From UBA940 sp045613745 (GTDB taxonomy: Bacteria; Bacteroidota; Bacteroidia; Bacteroidales; Rikenellaceae), in assembly GCA_045613745.1 (NCBI GenBank), contig JAZLBP010000009.1, positions 1 to 64,000 on the forward strand: a stretch of DNA of 64,000 nt, in the 5' to 3' direction. Under the pieces are notes generated by a model. The model searched no databases and had not been told where the DNA came from. It was given only the letters and a program-made list of their open reading frames with translations. Positions 15,152-24,282 of this stretch are shown here, in pieces (positions within the stretch are counted from its first letter, which is position 1; the number at the start of each line of letters is the position of its first letter). A program made the translations under genes and the position numbers.

Positions 15152-17254
15152 TTATTTTTTGAGGCCCATACGGTCGATAAGTGCCGACACTTGGGGTTGG
15201 TGACCGCGGAAACGAACATACAGAGTCATCGGGTGCTCGTGACCTCCTTGCGAGAGGACATTGTCACGGAACGATTGAGCAACCTCGCGGTTGAACACAC
15301 CCTTCTCCTTGAACAGCTCGAATGCATCTGCATCCAGCACCTCGGCCCATTTGTACGAGTAGTAACCTGCGGCATAGCCACCCGAGAAGATGTGACTGAA
15401 CGAAGGCGAGGTCAGCGCACCCTCAACGCGGGGCAACACTTGGGTAGGAGCAGTAGCTTTGCGCTCGAAGGTCTCTACATCCTCGGCGATAGGCTCGGTG
15501 ATGCCGTGGTATGCCATATCGGCCAGACCGAACGACAGTTGGCGGATGTTGCCATAAGCAGCCAAGAAGTTTTTCGATGCGATGATATTGTCAACCAACT
15601 CTTGGGGCATTTTCTCGCCGGTTTGGTAGTGAACAGCCACGATGTCGAGGAACTCGGGCTCGGTAGCCCAGTTCTCCATAATTTGCGAGGGCAACTCCAC
15701 AAAGTCGCGGTAAACGCTTGTACCCGCCAGCGAGCCATATTTACCCTCGGCCAGCAGACCGTGCAAGCAGTGACCAAACTCGTGCAGGAAGGTCTCGAAC
15801 TCATCGAAGGTGAGCAACGAGGGAGCATTCTCGGTGGGTTTGGTGAAGTTGCAGCACATAATAATCAGAGGGAGTTCCTCGGTGCCGTCAGCATTGGTTG
15901 CGTGCTCGCGGAACGACGACATCCAAGCGCCGCCACGTTTGCTCTCGCGGGGGAAGAAGTCCATATACAGAACACCAATCGACTCGCCATCGGCCTCGGT
16001 AACCTCATAAACAGCCACCTCGGGGTTGTAGGGCTCGATGTCCTTGCGCTCAACGAAGCGGATACCGTAGAGCAGCTCGGCAAGTTTGAAAATCGATTGT
16101 TTGGTGTGCTCCAACTCAAAGTAAGGTTTGGTTTTCTCCTCGCTTACGTTGTAGTTCTCGCTCTTGTATTTCTCGGTGAAGTAAGCCCAGTCCCAAGGCA
16201 TAAGCTCGAAGTCAGCACCATAAATGCCGCTTTGACGAGCATATTCTGCGATGGTAGCAACCTCTGCGTCAGCATAGCTCTTGGTTGCGGTGAGCAGCTC
16301 ATTCAGCAGACCTGTTACGCCAGCCACATTGCGAGCCATACGCTCCTCCAACACATAGTCAGCATAGGTGGGATAGCCCAGCAGGTTGGCCATTTGCAGA
16401 CGCAACTCGGCGATACGTTTCAGGTTTGCAGTGTTGTCAGCCTCGCCACCCACGCAACGGCCGTTGTAGGCGCGGTAGATTTGCTCTTTCAACTCGCGGT
16501 CGGTCGAGAAGGTCATAAAGGGCGACATACTTGCATATTGCAGAGTCACGGTCCAGCCACTCTCGCCTTTGGCCTTTGCCTCCGAAGCCATAGCATCGCG
16601 AACATACTCGGGCAACTCCGCTACTTTGGCCGAATCCTCGGCGGGAATATTGATGTGGAATGCGTTGGTTGCAGCCAGCACGTTTTGACCAAATTTAAGG
16701 GTCAGTTCCGACAGCTCTGCCGAGATTGCGCGGTAAGCTTGTTTTTGCTCGTCGTTCAGACCTGCACCGCTACGCACAAAACCTTTGTAGGTTTTTGCAA
16801 GCAGCATACTGTCCTCGGTGTCGAGCAACAGTTGCTCGCGATTCTCCCATACGGTTTTCACACGCTCGAAGAGAGTAGCGTCAAGCATAACGTCGTTGCT
16901 GAACTCCACCAACAGAGGTTGAATCTCTTGTGCAAGTTGTTGCATCTCGTCCGAGGTGTCGGTCATATTGAGGTTGAAAAAGATGTTGCCAATGCGGTCG
17001 AGCGAAGCACTTCCGCGCTCCAATGCAACAACGGTATTCTCGAAGGTGGGAGCCTCGGGGTTGTTGATTAAAGCAGCAAGGTCGGCACGCGCCTCGGCAA
17101 TAGCAGCCTCGATGGCGGGTTTATAGTGAGCCAGCTCGATTTTCGAAAATTCGGGGGTGTCGAACGGAGTCGAAGCGGGTTCGAGCAGGGGATTCTGGTT
17201 GCAGCAACCAGCAAGTGCAAATGCAGTCATAAGCGTTACAATAGTTTTTCTCAT
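15152..17254 (-). CDS. dcp: M3 family metallopeptidase (peptidyl-dipeptidase Dcp-like), lipoprotein
   Basis: 700 aa with a lipoprotein signal ending ALAGCC. The zinc motif HEFGH is at residues 491-495 in FLHEFGHCLHGLL, with the downstream third ligand in SQIMENW; C-terminal GYAAGYYSYKWAEVLDADAF is a family signature. Length fits Dcp (about 680) plus a signal. Dcp removes C-terminal dipeptides; a lipid-anchored form would act on peptides in the periplasm or at the outer membrane. Confidence 0.92.
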   Translation of the reverse strand: MRKTIVTLMTAFALAGCCNQNPLLEPASTPFDTPEFSKIELAHYKPAIEAAIAEARADLAALINNPEAPTFENTVVALERGSASLDRIGNIFFNLNMTDTSDEMQQLAQEIQPLLVEFSNDVMLDATLFERVKTVWENREQLLLDTEDSMLLAKTYKGFVRSGAGLNDEQKQAYRAISAELSELTLKFGQNVLAATNAFHINIPAEDSAKVAELPEYVRDAMASEAKAKGESGWTVTLQYASMSPFMTFSTDRELKEQIYRAYNGRCVGGEADNTANLKRIAELRLQMANLLGYPTYADYVLEERMARNVAGVTGLLNELLTATKSYADAEVATIAEYARQSGIYGADFELMPWDWAYFTEKYKSENYNVSEEKTKPYFELEHTKQSIFKLAELLYGIRFVERKDIEPYNPEVAVYEVTEADGESIGVLYMDFFPRESKRGGAWMSSFREHATNADGTEELPLIIMCCNFTKPTENAPSLLTFDEFETFLHEFGHCLHGLLAEGKYGSLAGTSVYRDFVELPSQIMENWATEPEFLDIVAVHYQTGEKMPQELVDNIIASKNFLAAYGNIRQLSFGLADMAYHGITEPIAEDVETFERKATAPTQVLPRVEGALTSPSFSHIFSGGYAAGYYSYKWAEVLDADAFELFKEKGVFNREVAQSFRDNVLSQGGHEHPMTLYVRFRGHQPQVSALIDRMGLKK

Positions 17255-17296
17255 AACGGTGTTTTAATCGTAGTTTATTATTCGTTTTAGTTTAAT

Positions 17297-17728
17297 TTAT
17301 GCTTGTTCGATGCGTATCACCTCGATACCTACGCGTTGGAGCAGGTGGAGTCCGTCCTCGCAGTGATAGGGGTCGCAATAGACCACACGTCGTATGCCCG
17401 CCTGAATAATCAGCTTAGCACACTCAATGCAGGGCGATGCGGTGATGTATAGCGTTGCGCCGTCGCAGTTGTTGGCACTTTTGGCCACCTTGGTGATGGC
17501 ATTGGCCTCGGCGTGCAGAACATAGGGCTTGGTCTTGCCCATATCATCCTCGCAGATGTTCTCAAAACCCGAGGGTGTTCCGTTGTAGCCGTCCGAAATT
17601 ATCATCTTATCCTTGACGATGAGCGCGCCTACCTGACGACGTACGCAGTAGGAGTTTTCGGCCCAGATGCGCGCCATACGCAGGTAGCGACTGTCAAGTT
17701 GTCGTTGTTTTTCTTCTTGGTATCCCAT
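17297..17728 (-). CDS. dCMP deaminase family protein
   Basis: 143 aa zinc-dependent cytidine/deoxycytidylate deaminase fold. HAEAN supplies His and the proton-shuttle Glu, and ASPCIECAK supplies the two cysteine zinc ligands; the VRRQVGALIVKD and SDGYNGTPSGFENICE segments are typical of dCMP deaminases (ComEB-like). It converts dCMP to dUMP for dTMP synthesis. The gene starts 6 bp after tsaB. Confidence 0.92.
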   Translation of the reverse strand: MGYQEEKQRQLDSRYLRMARIWAENSYCVRRQVGALIVKDKMIISDGYNGTPSGFENICEDDMGKTKPYVLHAEANAITKVAKSANNCDGATLYITASPCIECAKLIIQAGIRRVVYCDPYHCEDGLHLLQRVGIEVIRIEQA

Positions 17729-17734
17729 AGTAGT

Positions 17735-18463
17735 TTAGTTTTTGACAAGTGGATTCTTTTGTGATTTGGTCACAACAAAGTCTTTCAGATAGAATGGCTC
17801 GAAGTAGGCGATGTCCTCCCTCTTTTGGGCGTCGAAGGCCTTTTGTGCAAGACGCGAGATACCGCTCGCCGAGGGAACGACCTCGATGTAGCGCGCACCC
17901 TCCAACACCTCGCAGCACTTGGCTGCACCGTCGCCGAAAATAACGAACTCCCCACCCTGCTCTGCGGCCTTGCGGCGGAACTCTGCAAAACTCTCGGCGT
18001 CGATAATCTTGGCCTCGACCTCCGACAGTGCATCTCCCTCGGCGTCGAACACACGGGTATAAACCTCCATTCGGCGGGCGTCAATCATAGGCACCATTAT
18101 CGATTTGTCCCACGAGGGCATATTCACAACACCAGCCTGCTCATTCTCGCGTGCCACCTCAACCAGCGACTCCAACGAGCCGACAGCAATCAAGGGAATC
18201 TGCAAACCATAGCACAGACCCTTGGCAAACGACACTCCGATGCGAAGTCCCGTATAGGAGCCGGGACCCGAACTTACGGCCACAGCATCCAAGTCTTCGG
18301 GACCCAGATTATTGGCGCGCAGGATTTCGTCGGCAAACACTCCGATGTTGCCTGCGTGGTTGCGTCCGCTGTCGCTTTCGCGCACAGCTACGGTCTCTCC
18401 ATTCACAGCCAGTGCCACCGAACATACGGCAGCACTAGTTTCAATACACAATATATTAGCCAT
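17735..18463 (-). CDS. tsaB: tRNA threonylcarbamoyladenosine biosynthesis protein TsaB
   Basis: 242 aa ASKHA-fold protein: N-terminal ILCIETSAAVCSVAL and SSGPGSYTGLRIGVSFAKGL are diagnostic for TsaB. It is the scaffold partner of TsaD and TsaE in forming t6A37 on ANN-decoding tRNAs. Length matches full-length TsaB. It sits between smpB and the dCMP deaminase gene in a common Bacteroidota order. Confidence 0.94.
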   Translation of the reverse strand: MANILCIETSAAVCSVALAVNGETVAVRESDSGRNHAGNIGVFADEILRANNLGPEDLDAVAVSSGPGSYTGLRIGVSFAKGLCYGLQIPLIAVGSLESLVEVARENEQAGVVNMPSWDKSIMVPMIDARRMEVYTRVFDAEGDALSEVEAKIIDAESFAEFRRKAAEQGGEFVIFGDGAAKCCEVLEGARYIEVVPSASGISRLAQKAFDAQKREDIAYFEPFYLKDFVVTKSQKNPLVKN

Positions 18464-18486
18464 TATTTTGTTTGTCTTTCTCTCGC

Positions 18487-18948
18487 TTACAATGTAACTC
18501 GACGCGCGCGGTCCATTTCGCGTTTGGCGTCTTTCTCTTTGATGTATTCGCGTTTATCGAAGCTCTTACGACCGCGACACAGCGCGATGGCAACCTTGGC
18601 AAGTCCGCGTTCGTTGATAAACAGGCGCAGTCCCACGATGGTAAGTCCCACATCTTGGGTTGCACGCGCAAGTTTATCGAGTTCGCGTCCCTGCAACAAC
18701 AACTTTCGGTCGCGCTTGGGCTGGTGGTTGTTGTAGGTTCCCCACTCATACTCCGAGATATTGAGACCCTTGATATAGAGCTCGCCCTTGTCGAAGTAGC
18801 AGTAGCAGTCGTTCATCGACGCCTTGCCACGACGCAGCGATTTGATTTCGGTACCCACCAACACAATGCCGGCGATGTACTCGTCAATAATCTCGTAGTC
18901 GTAGGTTGCTCGCTTATTTCGTATGTTGATATTGCGAAAATCGCTCAT
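18487..18948 (-). CDS. smpB: SsrA-binding protein SmpB
   Basis: 153 aa from the ATG at 18948 (the longer frame extends into the upstream gene's 3' end). It has the tmRNA-binding beta barrel (NKRATYDYEI, GIVLVGTEIKSLR, YIKGLNISEY) and the basic C-terminal tail KREYIKEKDAKREMDRA. It works with tmRNA in ribosome rescue; tmRNA itself is not in this window. It begins 8 bp after the CotH gene. Confidence 0.95.
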   Translation of the reverse strand: MSDFRNINIRNKRATYDYEIIDEYIAGIVLVGTEIKSLRRGKASMNDCYCYFDKGELYIKGLNISEYEWGTYNNHQPKRDRKLLLQGRELDKLARATQDVGLTIVGLRLFINERGLAKVAIALCRGRKSFDKREYIKEKDAKREMDRARRVTL

Positions 18949-18956
18949 TTCGTTCT

Positions 18957-21410
18957 TTACAGTTTTGTGATGTTTTGGCTCATAAACTCCCACTTCAGCT
19001 CCAAGTACTGAATCATACGGTCGAGAGCATCATCCCAGGGAATTTGCTCGTCGCCATTCTCCTTACGGTTGTCGTCAATCAGGTTTTGGTCGTGGATAGA
19101 CCAGTTAGCCTCGGCACTGCGACGCAGAACTTCGCGACGCTCCTCGATGTATTGGAGCAGGTCGGGCAAATACGGTTCAAGATAGGTACGCCATTGATTT
19201 ACCATCTCGTTTTTGTAGGGACGATAGGTCAACATCTCGGGCAGATACATAACACCGGCATTGGTCCATCTCTTACCCTCCGACGGACGATACGAACGAT
19301 AGTCGAAATCCCACGCAGGACCGCAGTACCACTTGTCGTCGCCACGTTGTTTGTAGGTGTACCAGCTGTTGGGGCCTTGGGGCTCGGTTGTACCCGAAAT
19401 CTCGAACACCAACCATTGTGCCACCCACGAGGGGATATCGATATAGGTCTCCATCAGTTCGTCGATTCTCTCGCCCGATGCAAACCAGTTGTCGATGGTC
19501 ATAACGTAGTTCATAATGTAGTCGCGTTGTGCGGTGTTACTTTCATCGATTTTGGGAACTTTCACACTCGCACCCGAACCACCACGCATATAGGGCATAT
19601 CCCAGCACCATTGTTGTGCGTCGCTACCATAGTGGAACTCCACGATGTAACCACCGGTGATAGCCTCACCCTCGGTATCGGTAGGCAACATCTCGGCAAT
19701 ATTCACACGGTTCTTGTCGATACGAACCTGCTCGGTCACTTGATATACGCCACGGTGCATACCGTTCAGCACAAGCTCCATTTGTTGGTAGCGGGGAGTC
19801 CACGCCAAACCGGGCAGACGTTGCGAGCACCACCAAGCAACCTCGTTACGCAGCAGGGTTTTGTCGCGATAATTACCAATCATAACCCACTTCTTGTGGT
19901 CGGGCATACCACCCACCGATTGTTTGCTTGCGAGTTTGAAGGTGTACGAAGGTTTCTTGCGGAAGGTACCCCACGACGAGTTACCACGTCCGTGCATCTC
20001 GAAGCGTTGCTCGGGCAGACCAGGGACATTACCCGCACCCACAATATGGATAGTACCACCTTCATAAACATCCTTGCTTGCAACCTCTCTATTAGAGTCG
20101 AGGTTGATATATACGATGGGCAGACCTGTGAAGTAGGTCACTTTCACCTCGTAGTTGCGCACATCGCCATTCTCGGCAACAGCCTTGAACATCTTGTAGT
20201 TCGAAAGATCACAAGTGCTTTGACCGCTGGGAATCAAATCGTAGCCCGAGAACACTCGGTATGCGTTGGTCTCAATCTCTATCACCGCATTCTCGATGTC
20301 AAAGGGAGTGATTTTGTCGAAACGCACATCCTTGTTCGAGATATTCACATAAGCGTCGGTCTTGACAGCGGGAATATAGCAACTGAACACGCCGTTCTCG
20401 TCGGGGGTCATCACATAATCGCGGTCGAGACCTTTGTTGTGTTTTTTGCGTATGGTGATTGATTTAATCTCATTGTCGGCCGAGGGAACGCGTCCGCTTT
20501 GACGCACAAAAAGCTCGTATTGCAGACGCGCATTGCCGCCATCGATTTTCACTTTGGCGACACGATCGTCCCAGTATTCGTTTTTGGCAATGGTCAGGGT
20601 AATCACACTATTGGGCGAAGCCACATAGGTAGTACTATCAACCACAACCCAAGGCGAAGGCGAAACAACGCTATAATCCACATCACTGCTAATCTCAATT
20701 TGCAGAGCCCCACCCTCGCTATCGATGCGAAGAGTGTCGGTAGGCACAATCATCATAGGTTTGAATGCAGCCTGCTCCACTACAACATCAAGCCAGTTGC
20801 CTTTATTACTTTTCAGCGAAACTTTGGCCTCGCGAAGTTCACCCGTATTACGAGCCACCTCGATAGGCACACTGATACCCTCGCCAGGAGTGATGGTAGT
20901 GGTGGGTACGGTAATCCAGTCGGCAGCGGTCACAAGCGAGAACTCCATTCCGCTGTTAACCTCGATATAGGCAGTTTGCTCGCCCGAGTCAACTACCACA
21001 CGTTTGGTCACCACCTCAAAAATCTCTTGTTTGCCATTGGGGTATTGCATCACCGAAATCTCAACATTTTCGAGACCCTCTGCCGAGATGGTAATGGTTG
21101 CCAGGCGCAGCTCATCAACGGGGTTTTCCTGTGTAGCCACAGTGACGGTATAGTCGCCCGCCGTAAACTCGGTTTGGTCAAAAGCAATCCAGAAGGCGTT
21201 GCTGGTTACCGTAAAGTCCACAGGCGACGACACATCGAACGACTGCTCGCAATAAGTCCAATCAAAGTCCAAAGTCGGAGTCGAAACAACAATCTCGCCC
21301 ACATCGGGAGTTGGTTGTTCGGGCGGTGTAATAGTACACGACACAATGCCACCGACTACAGCCAATGCCACCATCAGGCAGCGCATAATTTGGGTAAAAT
21401 ATCCTTTCAT
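18957..21410 (-). CDS. CotH-kinase-family lipoprotein with BACON-like repeats
   Basis: 817 aa from the ATG at 21410, which starts a lipoprotein signal ending GGIVSC. After a Pro/Thr linker come about three BACON-like beta domains (roughly 35-320; recurring W-x-A/V near strand ends, as in NAFWIAF, AADWITV and PSPWVVV). The C-terminal half is a CotH domain: RFEMHGRGNSS, KKPSYTFKL, MIGNYRDKTLLRNEVA, GVYQVTEQVRID and AWDFDYRSY, with the acidic metal residues of CotH kinases. CotH proteins phosphorylate proteins or glycans; in gut Bacteroidota such lipoproteins are surface exposed with unknown targets. A TATCTTTG promoter (complement of 21446-21453) precedes it. Confidence 0.87.
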   Translation of the reverse strand: MKGYFTQIMRCLMVALAVVGGIVSCTITPPEQPTPDVGEIVVSTPTLDFDWTYCEQSFDVSSPVDFTVTSNAFWIAFDQTEFTAGDYTVTVATQENPVDELRLATITISAEGLENVEISVMQYPNGKQEIFEVVTKRVVVDSGEQTAYIEVNSGMEFSLVTAADWITVPTTTITPGEGISVPIEVARNTGELREAKVSLKSNKGNWLDVVVEQAAFKPMMIVPTDTLRIDSEGGALQIEISSDVDYSVVSPSPWVVVDSTTYVASPNSVITLTIAKNEYWDDRVAKVKIDGGNARLQYELFVRQSGRVPSADNEIKSITIRKKHNKGLDRDYVMTPDENGVFSCYIPAVKTDAYVNISNKDVRFDKITPFDIENAVIEIETNAYRVFSGYDLIPSGQSTCDLSNYKMFKAVAENGDVRNYEVKVTYFTGLPIVYINLDSNREVASKDVYEGGTIHIVGAGNVPGLPEQRFEMHGRGNSSWGTFRKKPSYTFKLASKQSVGGMPDHKKWVMIGNYRDKTLLRNEVAWWCSQRLPGLAWTPRYQQMELVLNGMHRGVYQVTEQVRIDKNRVNIAEMLPTDTEGEAITGGYIVEFHYGSDAQQWCWDMPYMRGGSGASVKVPKIDESNTAQRDYIMNYVMTIDNWFASGERIDELMETYIDIPSWVAQWLVFEISGTTEPQGPNSWYTYKQRGDDKWYCGPAWDFDYRSYRPSEGKRWTNAGVMYLPEMLTYRPYKNEMVNQWRTYLEPYLPDLLQYIEERREVLRRSAEANWSIHDQNLIDDNRKENGDEQIPWDDALDRMIQYLELKWEFMSQNITKL

Positions 21411-21445
21411 AGTTTGTAATTTATTTGCAGTGCTTAAAAATCGTC

Positions 21446-21453
21446 CAAAGATA
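21446..21453 (-). promoter_or_regulatory. -7 element of the CotH-smpB-tsaB run
   Basis: On the minus strand this reads TATCTTTG, 36 bp before the CotH lipoprotein start. The divergent plsY promoter begins about 40 bp away. Confidence 0.55.
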
Positions 21454-21494
21454 CACATTCTTTTCGGCTCATACAAGCATTCTCTGCGGAAAGG

Positions 21495-21525
21495 TTTGTC
21501 ATTCCCGCATTTTTTTATACCTTTG
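21495..21525 (+). promoter_or_regulatory. plsY promoter
   Basis: TTTG at 21495-21498, a 19-bp spacer and TACCTTTG at 21518-21525, 24 bp before the start codon. Confidence 0.65.
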
Positions 21526-21549
21526 TCCCAACCAATAAATCAAAACACC

Positions 21550-22239
21550 ATGACAGGAACTATCATTTTCATCATAATTTTGGTGATTTGCGCTTATCTT
21601 CTCGGCTCGATTCCCAGCGCAGTTTGGATTGGAAAACACTACTACGGAGTGGACGTCCGCGAACACGGTAGCAAGAACGCAGGTACAACAAATACACTTC
21701 GCGTACTCGGCAAAAAAGCCGCAATTCCCGTCTTTGCAATCGACTTTTTGAAGGGCTACGTCGCAGTTGCTTTGGCTATCCTTTTGGCCTACAACCCCGA
21801 GGTAAATCCGAACTTTATTATCAACGTCAAAATCGGCCTTGTTTTCGCCGCTGTTTTGGGTCACATCTTCCCCATTTTTGCCGACTTCCGAGGTGGTAAA
21901 GGTGTAGCCACAATGGCAGGTGCAGTAGTGGGTATTTACCCCCCTGCTATTCTGCTCTGTTTGGCAGTGTGGTTTGTATCGCTGATTATCACTCACTATG
22001 TGTCGTTCAGTTCGATGCTGGCGGGCGTTATGTATCCCATTTTCATTATGATTTCGCCTCGCACCAACAAGAGTATTCCGCTGATTGTTTTCTCGATGGT
22101 TGTAGCCGTTCTGCTCATCTACACCCACCGCAAAAACATCAAGCGTTTGCAGGCCGGCGAGGAGTCGAAAATATATGTTTTTGGCAATCCCGAGGAGAAT
22201 AAAGCGTCTGAAACAGACGAAAAAAAAGCTGAAAAATAA
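21550..22239 (+). CDS. plsY: acyl-phosphate:glycerol-3-phosphate acyltransferase PlsY
   Basis: 229 aa integral membrane protein. Family motifs: SIPSAVWIGKHYYGVDVREHGSKNAGTTN near the first loop (cited by its SKNAGTTN core), GHIFPIFADFRGGKG in the second, and the late HRKNIKRL. PlsY makes lysophosphatidic acid, the first committed step of phospholipid synthesis. About 30 charged residues follow the family core (EENKASETDEKKAEK), an extension probably lying in the cytosol. The ATG at 21550 is chosen because the preceding in-frame stretch covers the promoter. Confidence 0.95.
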   Translation: MTGTIIFIIILVICAYLLGSIPSAVWIGKHYYGVDVREHGSKNAGTTNTLRVLGKKAAIPVFAIDFLKGYVAVALAILLAYNPEVNPNFIINVKIGLVFAAVLGHIFPIFADFRGGKGVATMAGAVVGIYPPAILLCLAVWFVSLIITHYVSFSSMLAGVMYPIFIMISPRTNKSIPLIVFSMVVAVLLIYTHRKNIKRLQAGEESKIYVFGNPEENKASETDEKKAEK

Positions 22240-22285
22240 AACATCACTCATATGTGGCAGAGAGCACAATCTCGCCCCGATTCCG

Positions 22286-22322
22286 AAAGTGTCCGATACG
22301 AAATATCGGACACTTTTTGTTT
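22286..22322 (+). terminator. plsY terminator
   Basis: Thirteen-base stem AAAGTGTCCGATA / TATCGGACACTTT with a short loop and a T run. Confidence 0.9.
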
Positions 22323-22353
22323 GTAGGTGTTTTGTTTTTCGAGATCCAAACGC

Positions 22354-22383
22354 TTTGAATTTAACTAAATAATAGTATCTTTG
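22354..22383 (+). promoter_or_regulatory. promoter of the acyl-CoA ligase gene
   Basis: TTTG at 22354-22357, an 18-bp spacer and TATCTTTG at 22376-22383, giving a leader of roughly 70 nt before the start at 22462. Confidence 0.6.
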
Positions 22384-22461
22384 TACCGAATTGTTAATGT
22401 AAAATCGTGTGACGGGTAATGCCGAACACGCCTTTAAGTAAAACAAAAAAAAACTTAAATT

Positions 22462-24126
22462 ATGGTACAACTTAACCTAGTAAAATGTTACGAGCAAGCC
22501 TTCCGTGAGCACAGGGAGTTGACGGCTTTGACCGACTATTTTAAGAAAGAGGACTTCTCGTACTATGAAATGGCTAAGGAGATTGCAAAGCTCCATCTGT
22601 TGTTCGAAAAAGCCGGTATCCAACCCGACGACAAAATCGCTCTGATGGGTCGCAATAACCCCCGTTGGTGTATCGCCTATGTGGCAACCCTCACCTACGG
22701 TGCAATCCTCGTTCCTATTCTGCAAGACTTTAATGCTAACGATGTTATCAACATCCTCAACCACTCGGAGAGCCGTCTGCTGTTTATCGGCGACCAACAC
22801 TGGGATTTGATTGAAGAGGACCGTCTGGACACAATTGAGGCTGCATTCTCGCTGACCGATTATCACGGTGTGTGGGAGCGCGAAGGCTCGGAGCTGACAG
22901 ACTTTGTTGCTAATATGACCAAGCACTACCGCGAGCGCTATAAAGATGGTTTCCACAAAGAGGATATTAAATATAAAGAGGTTCCCAACGAGCATATCGC
23001 ACTTATTAACTACACCAGCGGTACCACCGGTAGCAGTAAGGGTGTAATCCTTACTCACAACAACCTCGTGTCGAATGTGGAGTTTGCCATCAAAGAGAAA
23101 ATCTTCTTTGCTGGTAGCCGCACCTTGGCATTCCTGCCCTTGGCACACGCCTATGGTTGTATGTTCGACTTCTTGACTCCTCTGGCACACGGTAGCCACA
23201 TCACTCTGCTGGGTAAGATGCCTACTCCCAAGATTTTGGTTGGGGCTATGGCTGAGGTTAAACCTCACATTATCTGCTGTGTACCTTTGGTATTGGAGAA
23301 AATCTATCGCAAACAAGTTGCTCCTATGTTGGAGCAAGGCGCTCTGAAATATGCTCTGCGTATTCCTCTGCTTGATACCGCAATCTATTCGGTTATCCGC
23401 AACAAACTTCTCAGTGCATTTGGTGGCGAGGTACGTCTGTTTATCGTAGGTGGTGCAGCAATTAACCCCGAGACCGAGGAGTTCTTGATGAAGATTAAGT
23501 TCCCTCTGACCGTAGGTTACGGTATGACCGAGTGTGCGCCTCTGATTTCGGCTACCATCGACTGGACTCAATTCAAAGCGGGTTCGGTAGGTAAATACCT
23601 TAAAGAGTACTGCGAGGTTAAAATCGACAGCAAAGATCCCTACACCATCCCCGGCGAGATTATGGTTCGCGGTGAGCAGGTGATGAGCGGTTACTACAAG
23701 AACCCCGAAGCTACCAATGCGGTGCTGACCGAGGATGGTTGGTTGCGTACTGGTGACATCGGTACTATCGACCCCGACGGCACTATCTACATCAAAGGTC
23801 GTTGCAAAACTATGATTCTGGGCCCCAGCGGTCAAAATATCTTCCCCGAGGAGATTGAGTCGAAACTCAACACTCTGTACTTGGTTGCCGAGTCGCTTAT
23901 CGTTGAGCGTGATGGCAAATTGGTAGCTCTGGTTTACCCCGACTACAACCAAGCAAAGGTTGACGGCATTGCTGATGACAAAATCGAGGAGATTCTGAAA
24001 GCCAACTTGGCTGAGTTGAACACTATGGTTGCCAACTACGAGAAGGTTGCAAGCCTTGTGGTTTACCCCACCGAGTTTGAGAAGACTCCCAAGAAATCTA
24101 TCAAACGCTATTTGTACAAAATCTAA
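22462..24126 (+). CDS. long-chain acyl-CoA synthetase-like AMP-dependent ligase
   Basis: 554 aa ANL-superfamily enzyme. P-loop YTSGTTGSSKGV, the acyl-adenylate motif GYGMTECAPLIS, the hinge-region DGWLRTGDIGTIDPDG and the K-containing KTPKKSIKRYL near the end (catalytic lysine) are all present. It activates fatty acids to acyl-AMP and acyl-CoA; as FadD-like proteins in Bacteroidota are used for membrane lipid salvage, that is the likely role here, placed next to plsY. Monocistronic. Confidence 0.9.
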   Translation: MVQLNLVKCYEQAFREHRELTALTDYFKKEDFSYYEMAKEIAKLHLLFEKAGIQPDDKIALMGRNNPRWCIAYVATLTYGAILVPILQDFNANDVINILNHSESRLLFIGDQHWDLIEEDRLDTIEAAFSLTDYHGVWEREGSELTDFVANMTKHYRERYKDGFHKEDIKYKEVPNEHIALINYTSGTTGSSKGVILTHNNLVSNVEFAIKEKIFFAGSRTLAFLPLAHAYGCMFDFLTPLAHGSHITLLGKMPTPKILVGAMAEVKPHIICCVPLVLEKIYRKQVAPMLEQGALKYALRIPLLDTAIYSVIRNKLLSAFGGEVRLFIVGGAAINPETEEFLMKIKFPLTVGYGMTECAPLISATIDWTQFKAGSVGKYLKEYCEVKIDSKDPYTIPGEIMVRGEQVMSGYYKNPEATNAVLTEDGWLRTGDIGTIDPDGTIYIKGRCKTMILGPSGQNIFPEEIESKLNTLYLVAESLIVERDGKLVALVYPDYNQAKVDGIADDKIEEILKANLAELNTMVANYEKVASLVVYPTEFEKTPKKSIKRYLYKI

Positions 24127-24149
24127 GAGTCGTTTGAACTAAACCAACG

Positions 24150-24184
24150 GAGGTCGCTAACGTAAGTTAAGCGGCCTCTTTTGT
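24150..24184 (+). terminator. terminator of the acyl-CoA ligase gene
   Basis: Stem formed by GAGGTCGCTAAC and GTTAAGCGGCCTC (one bulge, one mispair) followed by TTTTGTTT. Confidence 0.75.
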
Positions 24185-24215
24185 TTGGTTATTGACGTGG
24201 GAATCGTTATCTTTG
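24184..24215 (+). promoter_or_regulatory. grpE-dnaJ promoter
   Basis: TTTG at 24184-24187, a 20-bp spacer and TATCTTTG at 24208-24215, about 67 bp before grpE. No CIRCE element (the HrcA operator) is visible in the leader. Confidence 0.6.
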
Positions 24216-24282
24216 CGCGGATAATTCTGTACGTTAGGTATATAATTTGTTCTATATATAAGTAAACAAACACACGATAACT

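Noticed and set aside
15191..17071. 626-aa plus-strand frame
   Set aside because: Antisense shadow of the M3 peptidase gene with its HEFGH site.
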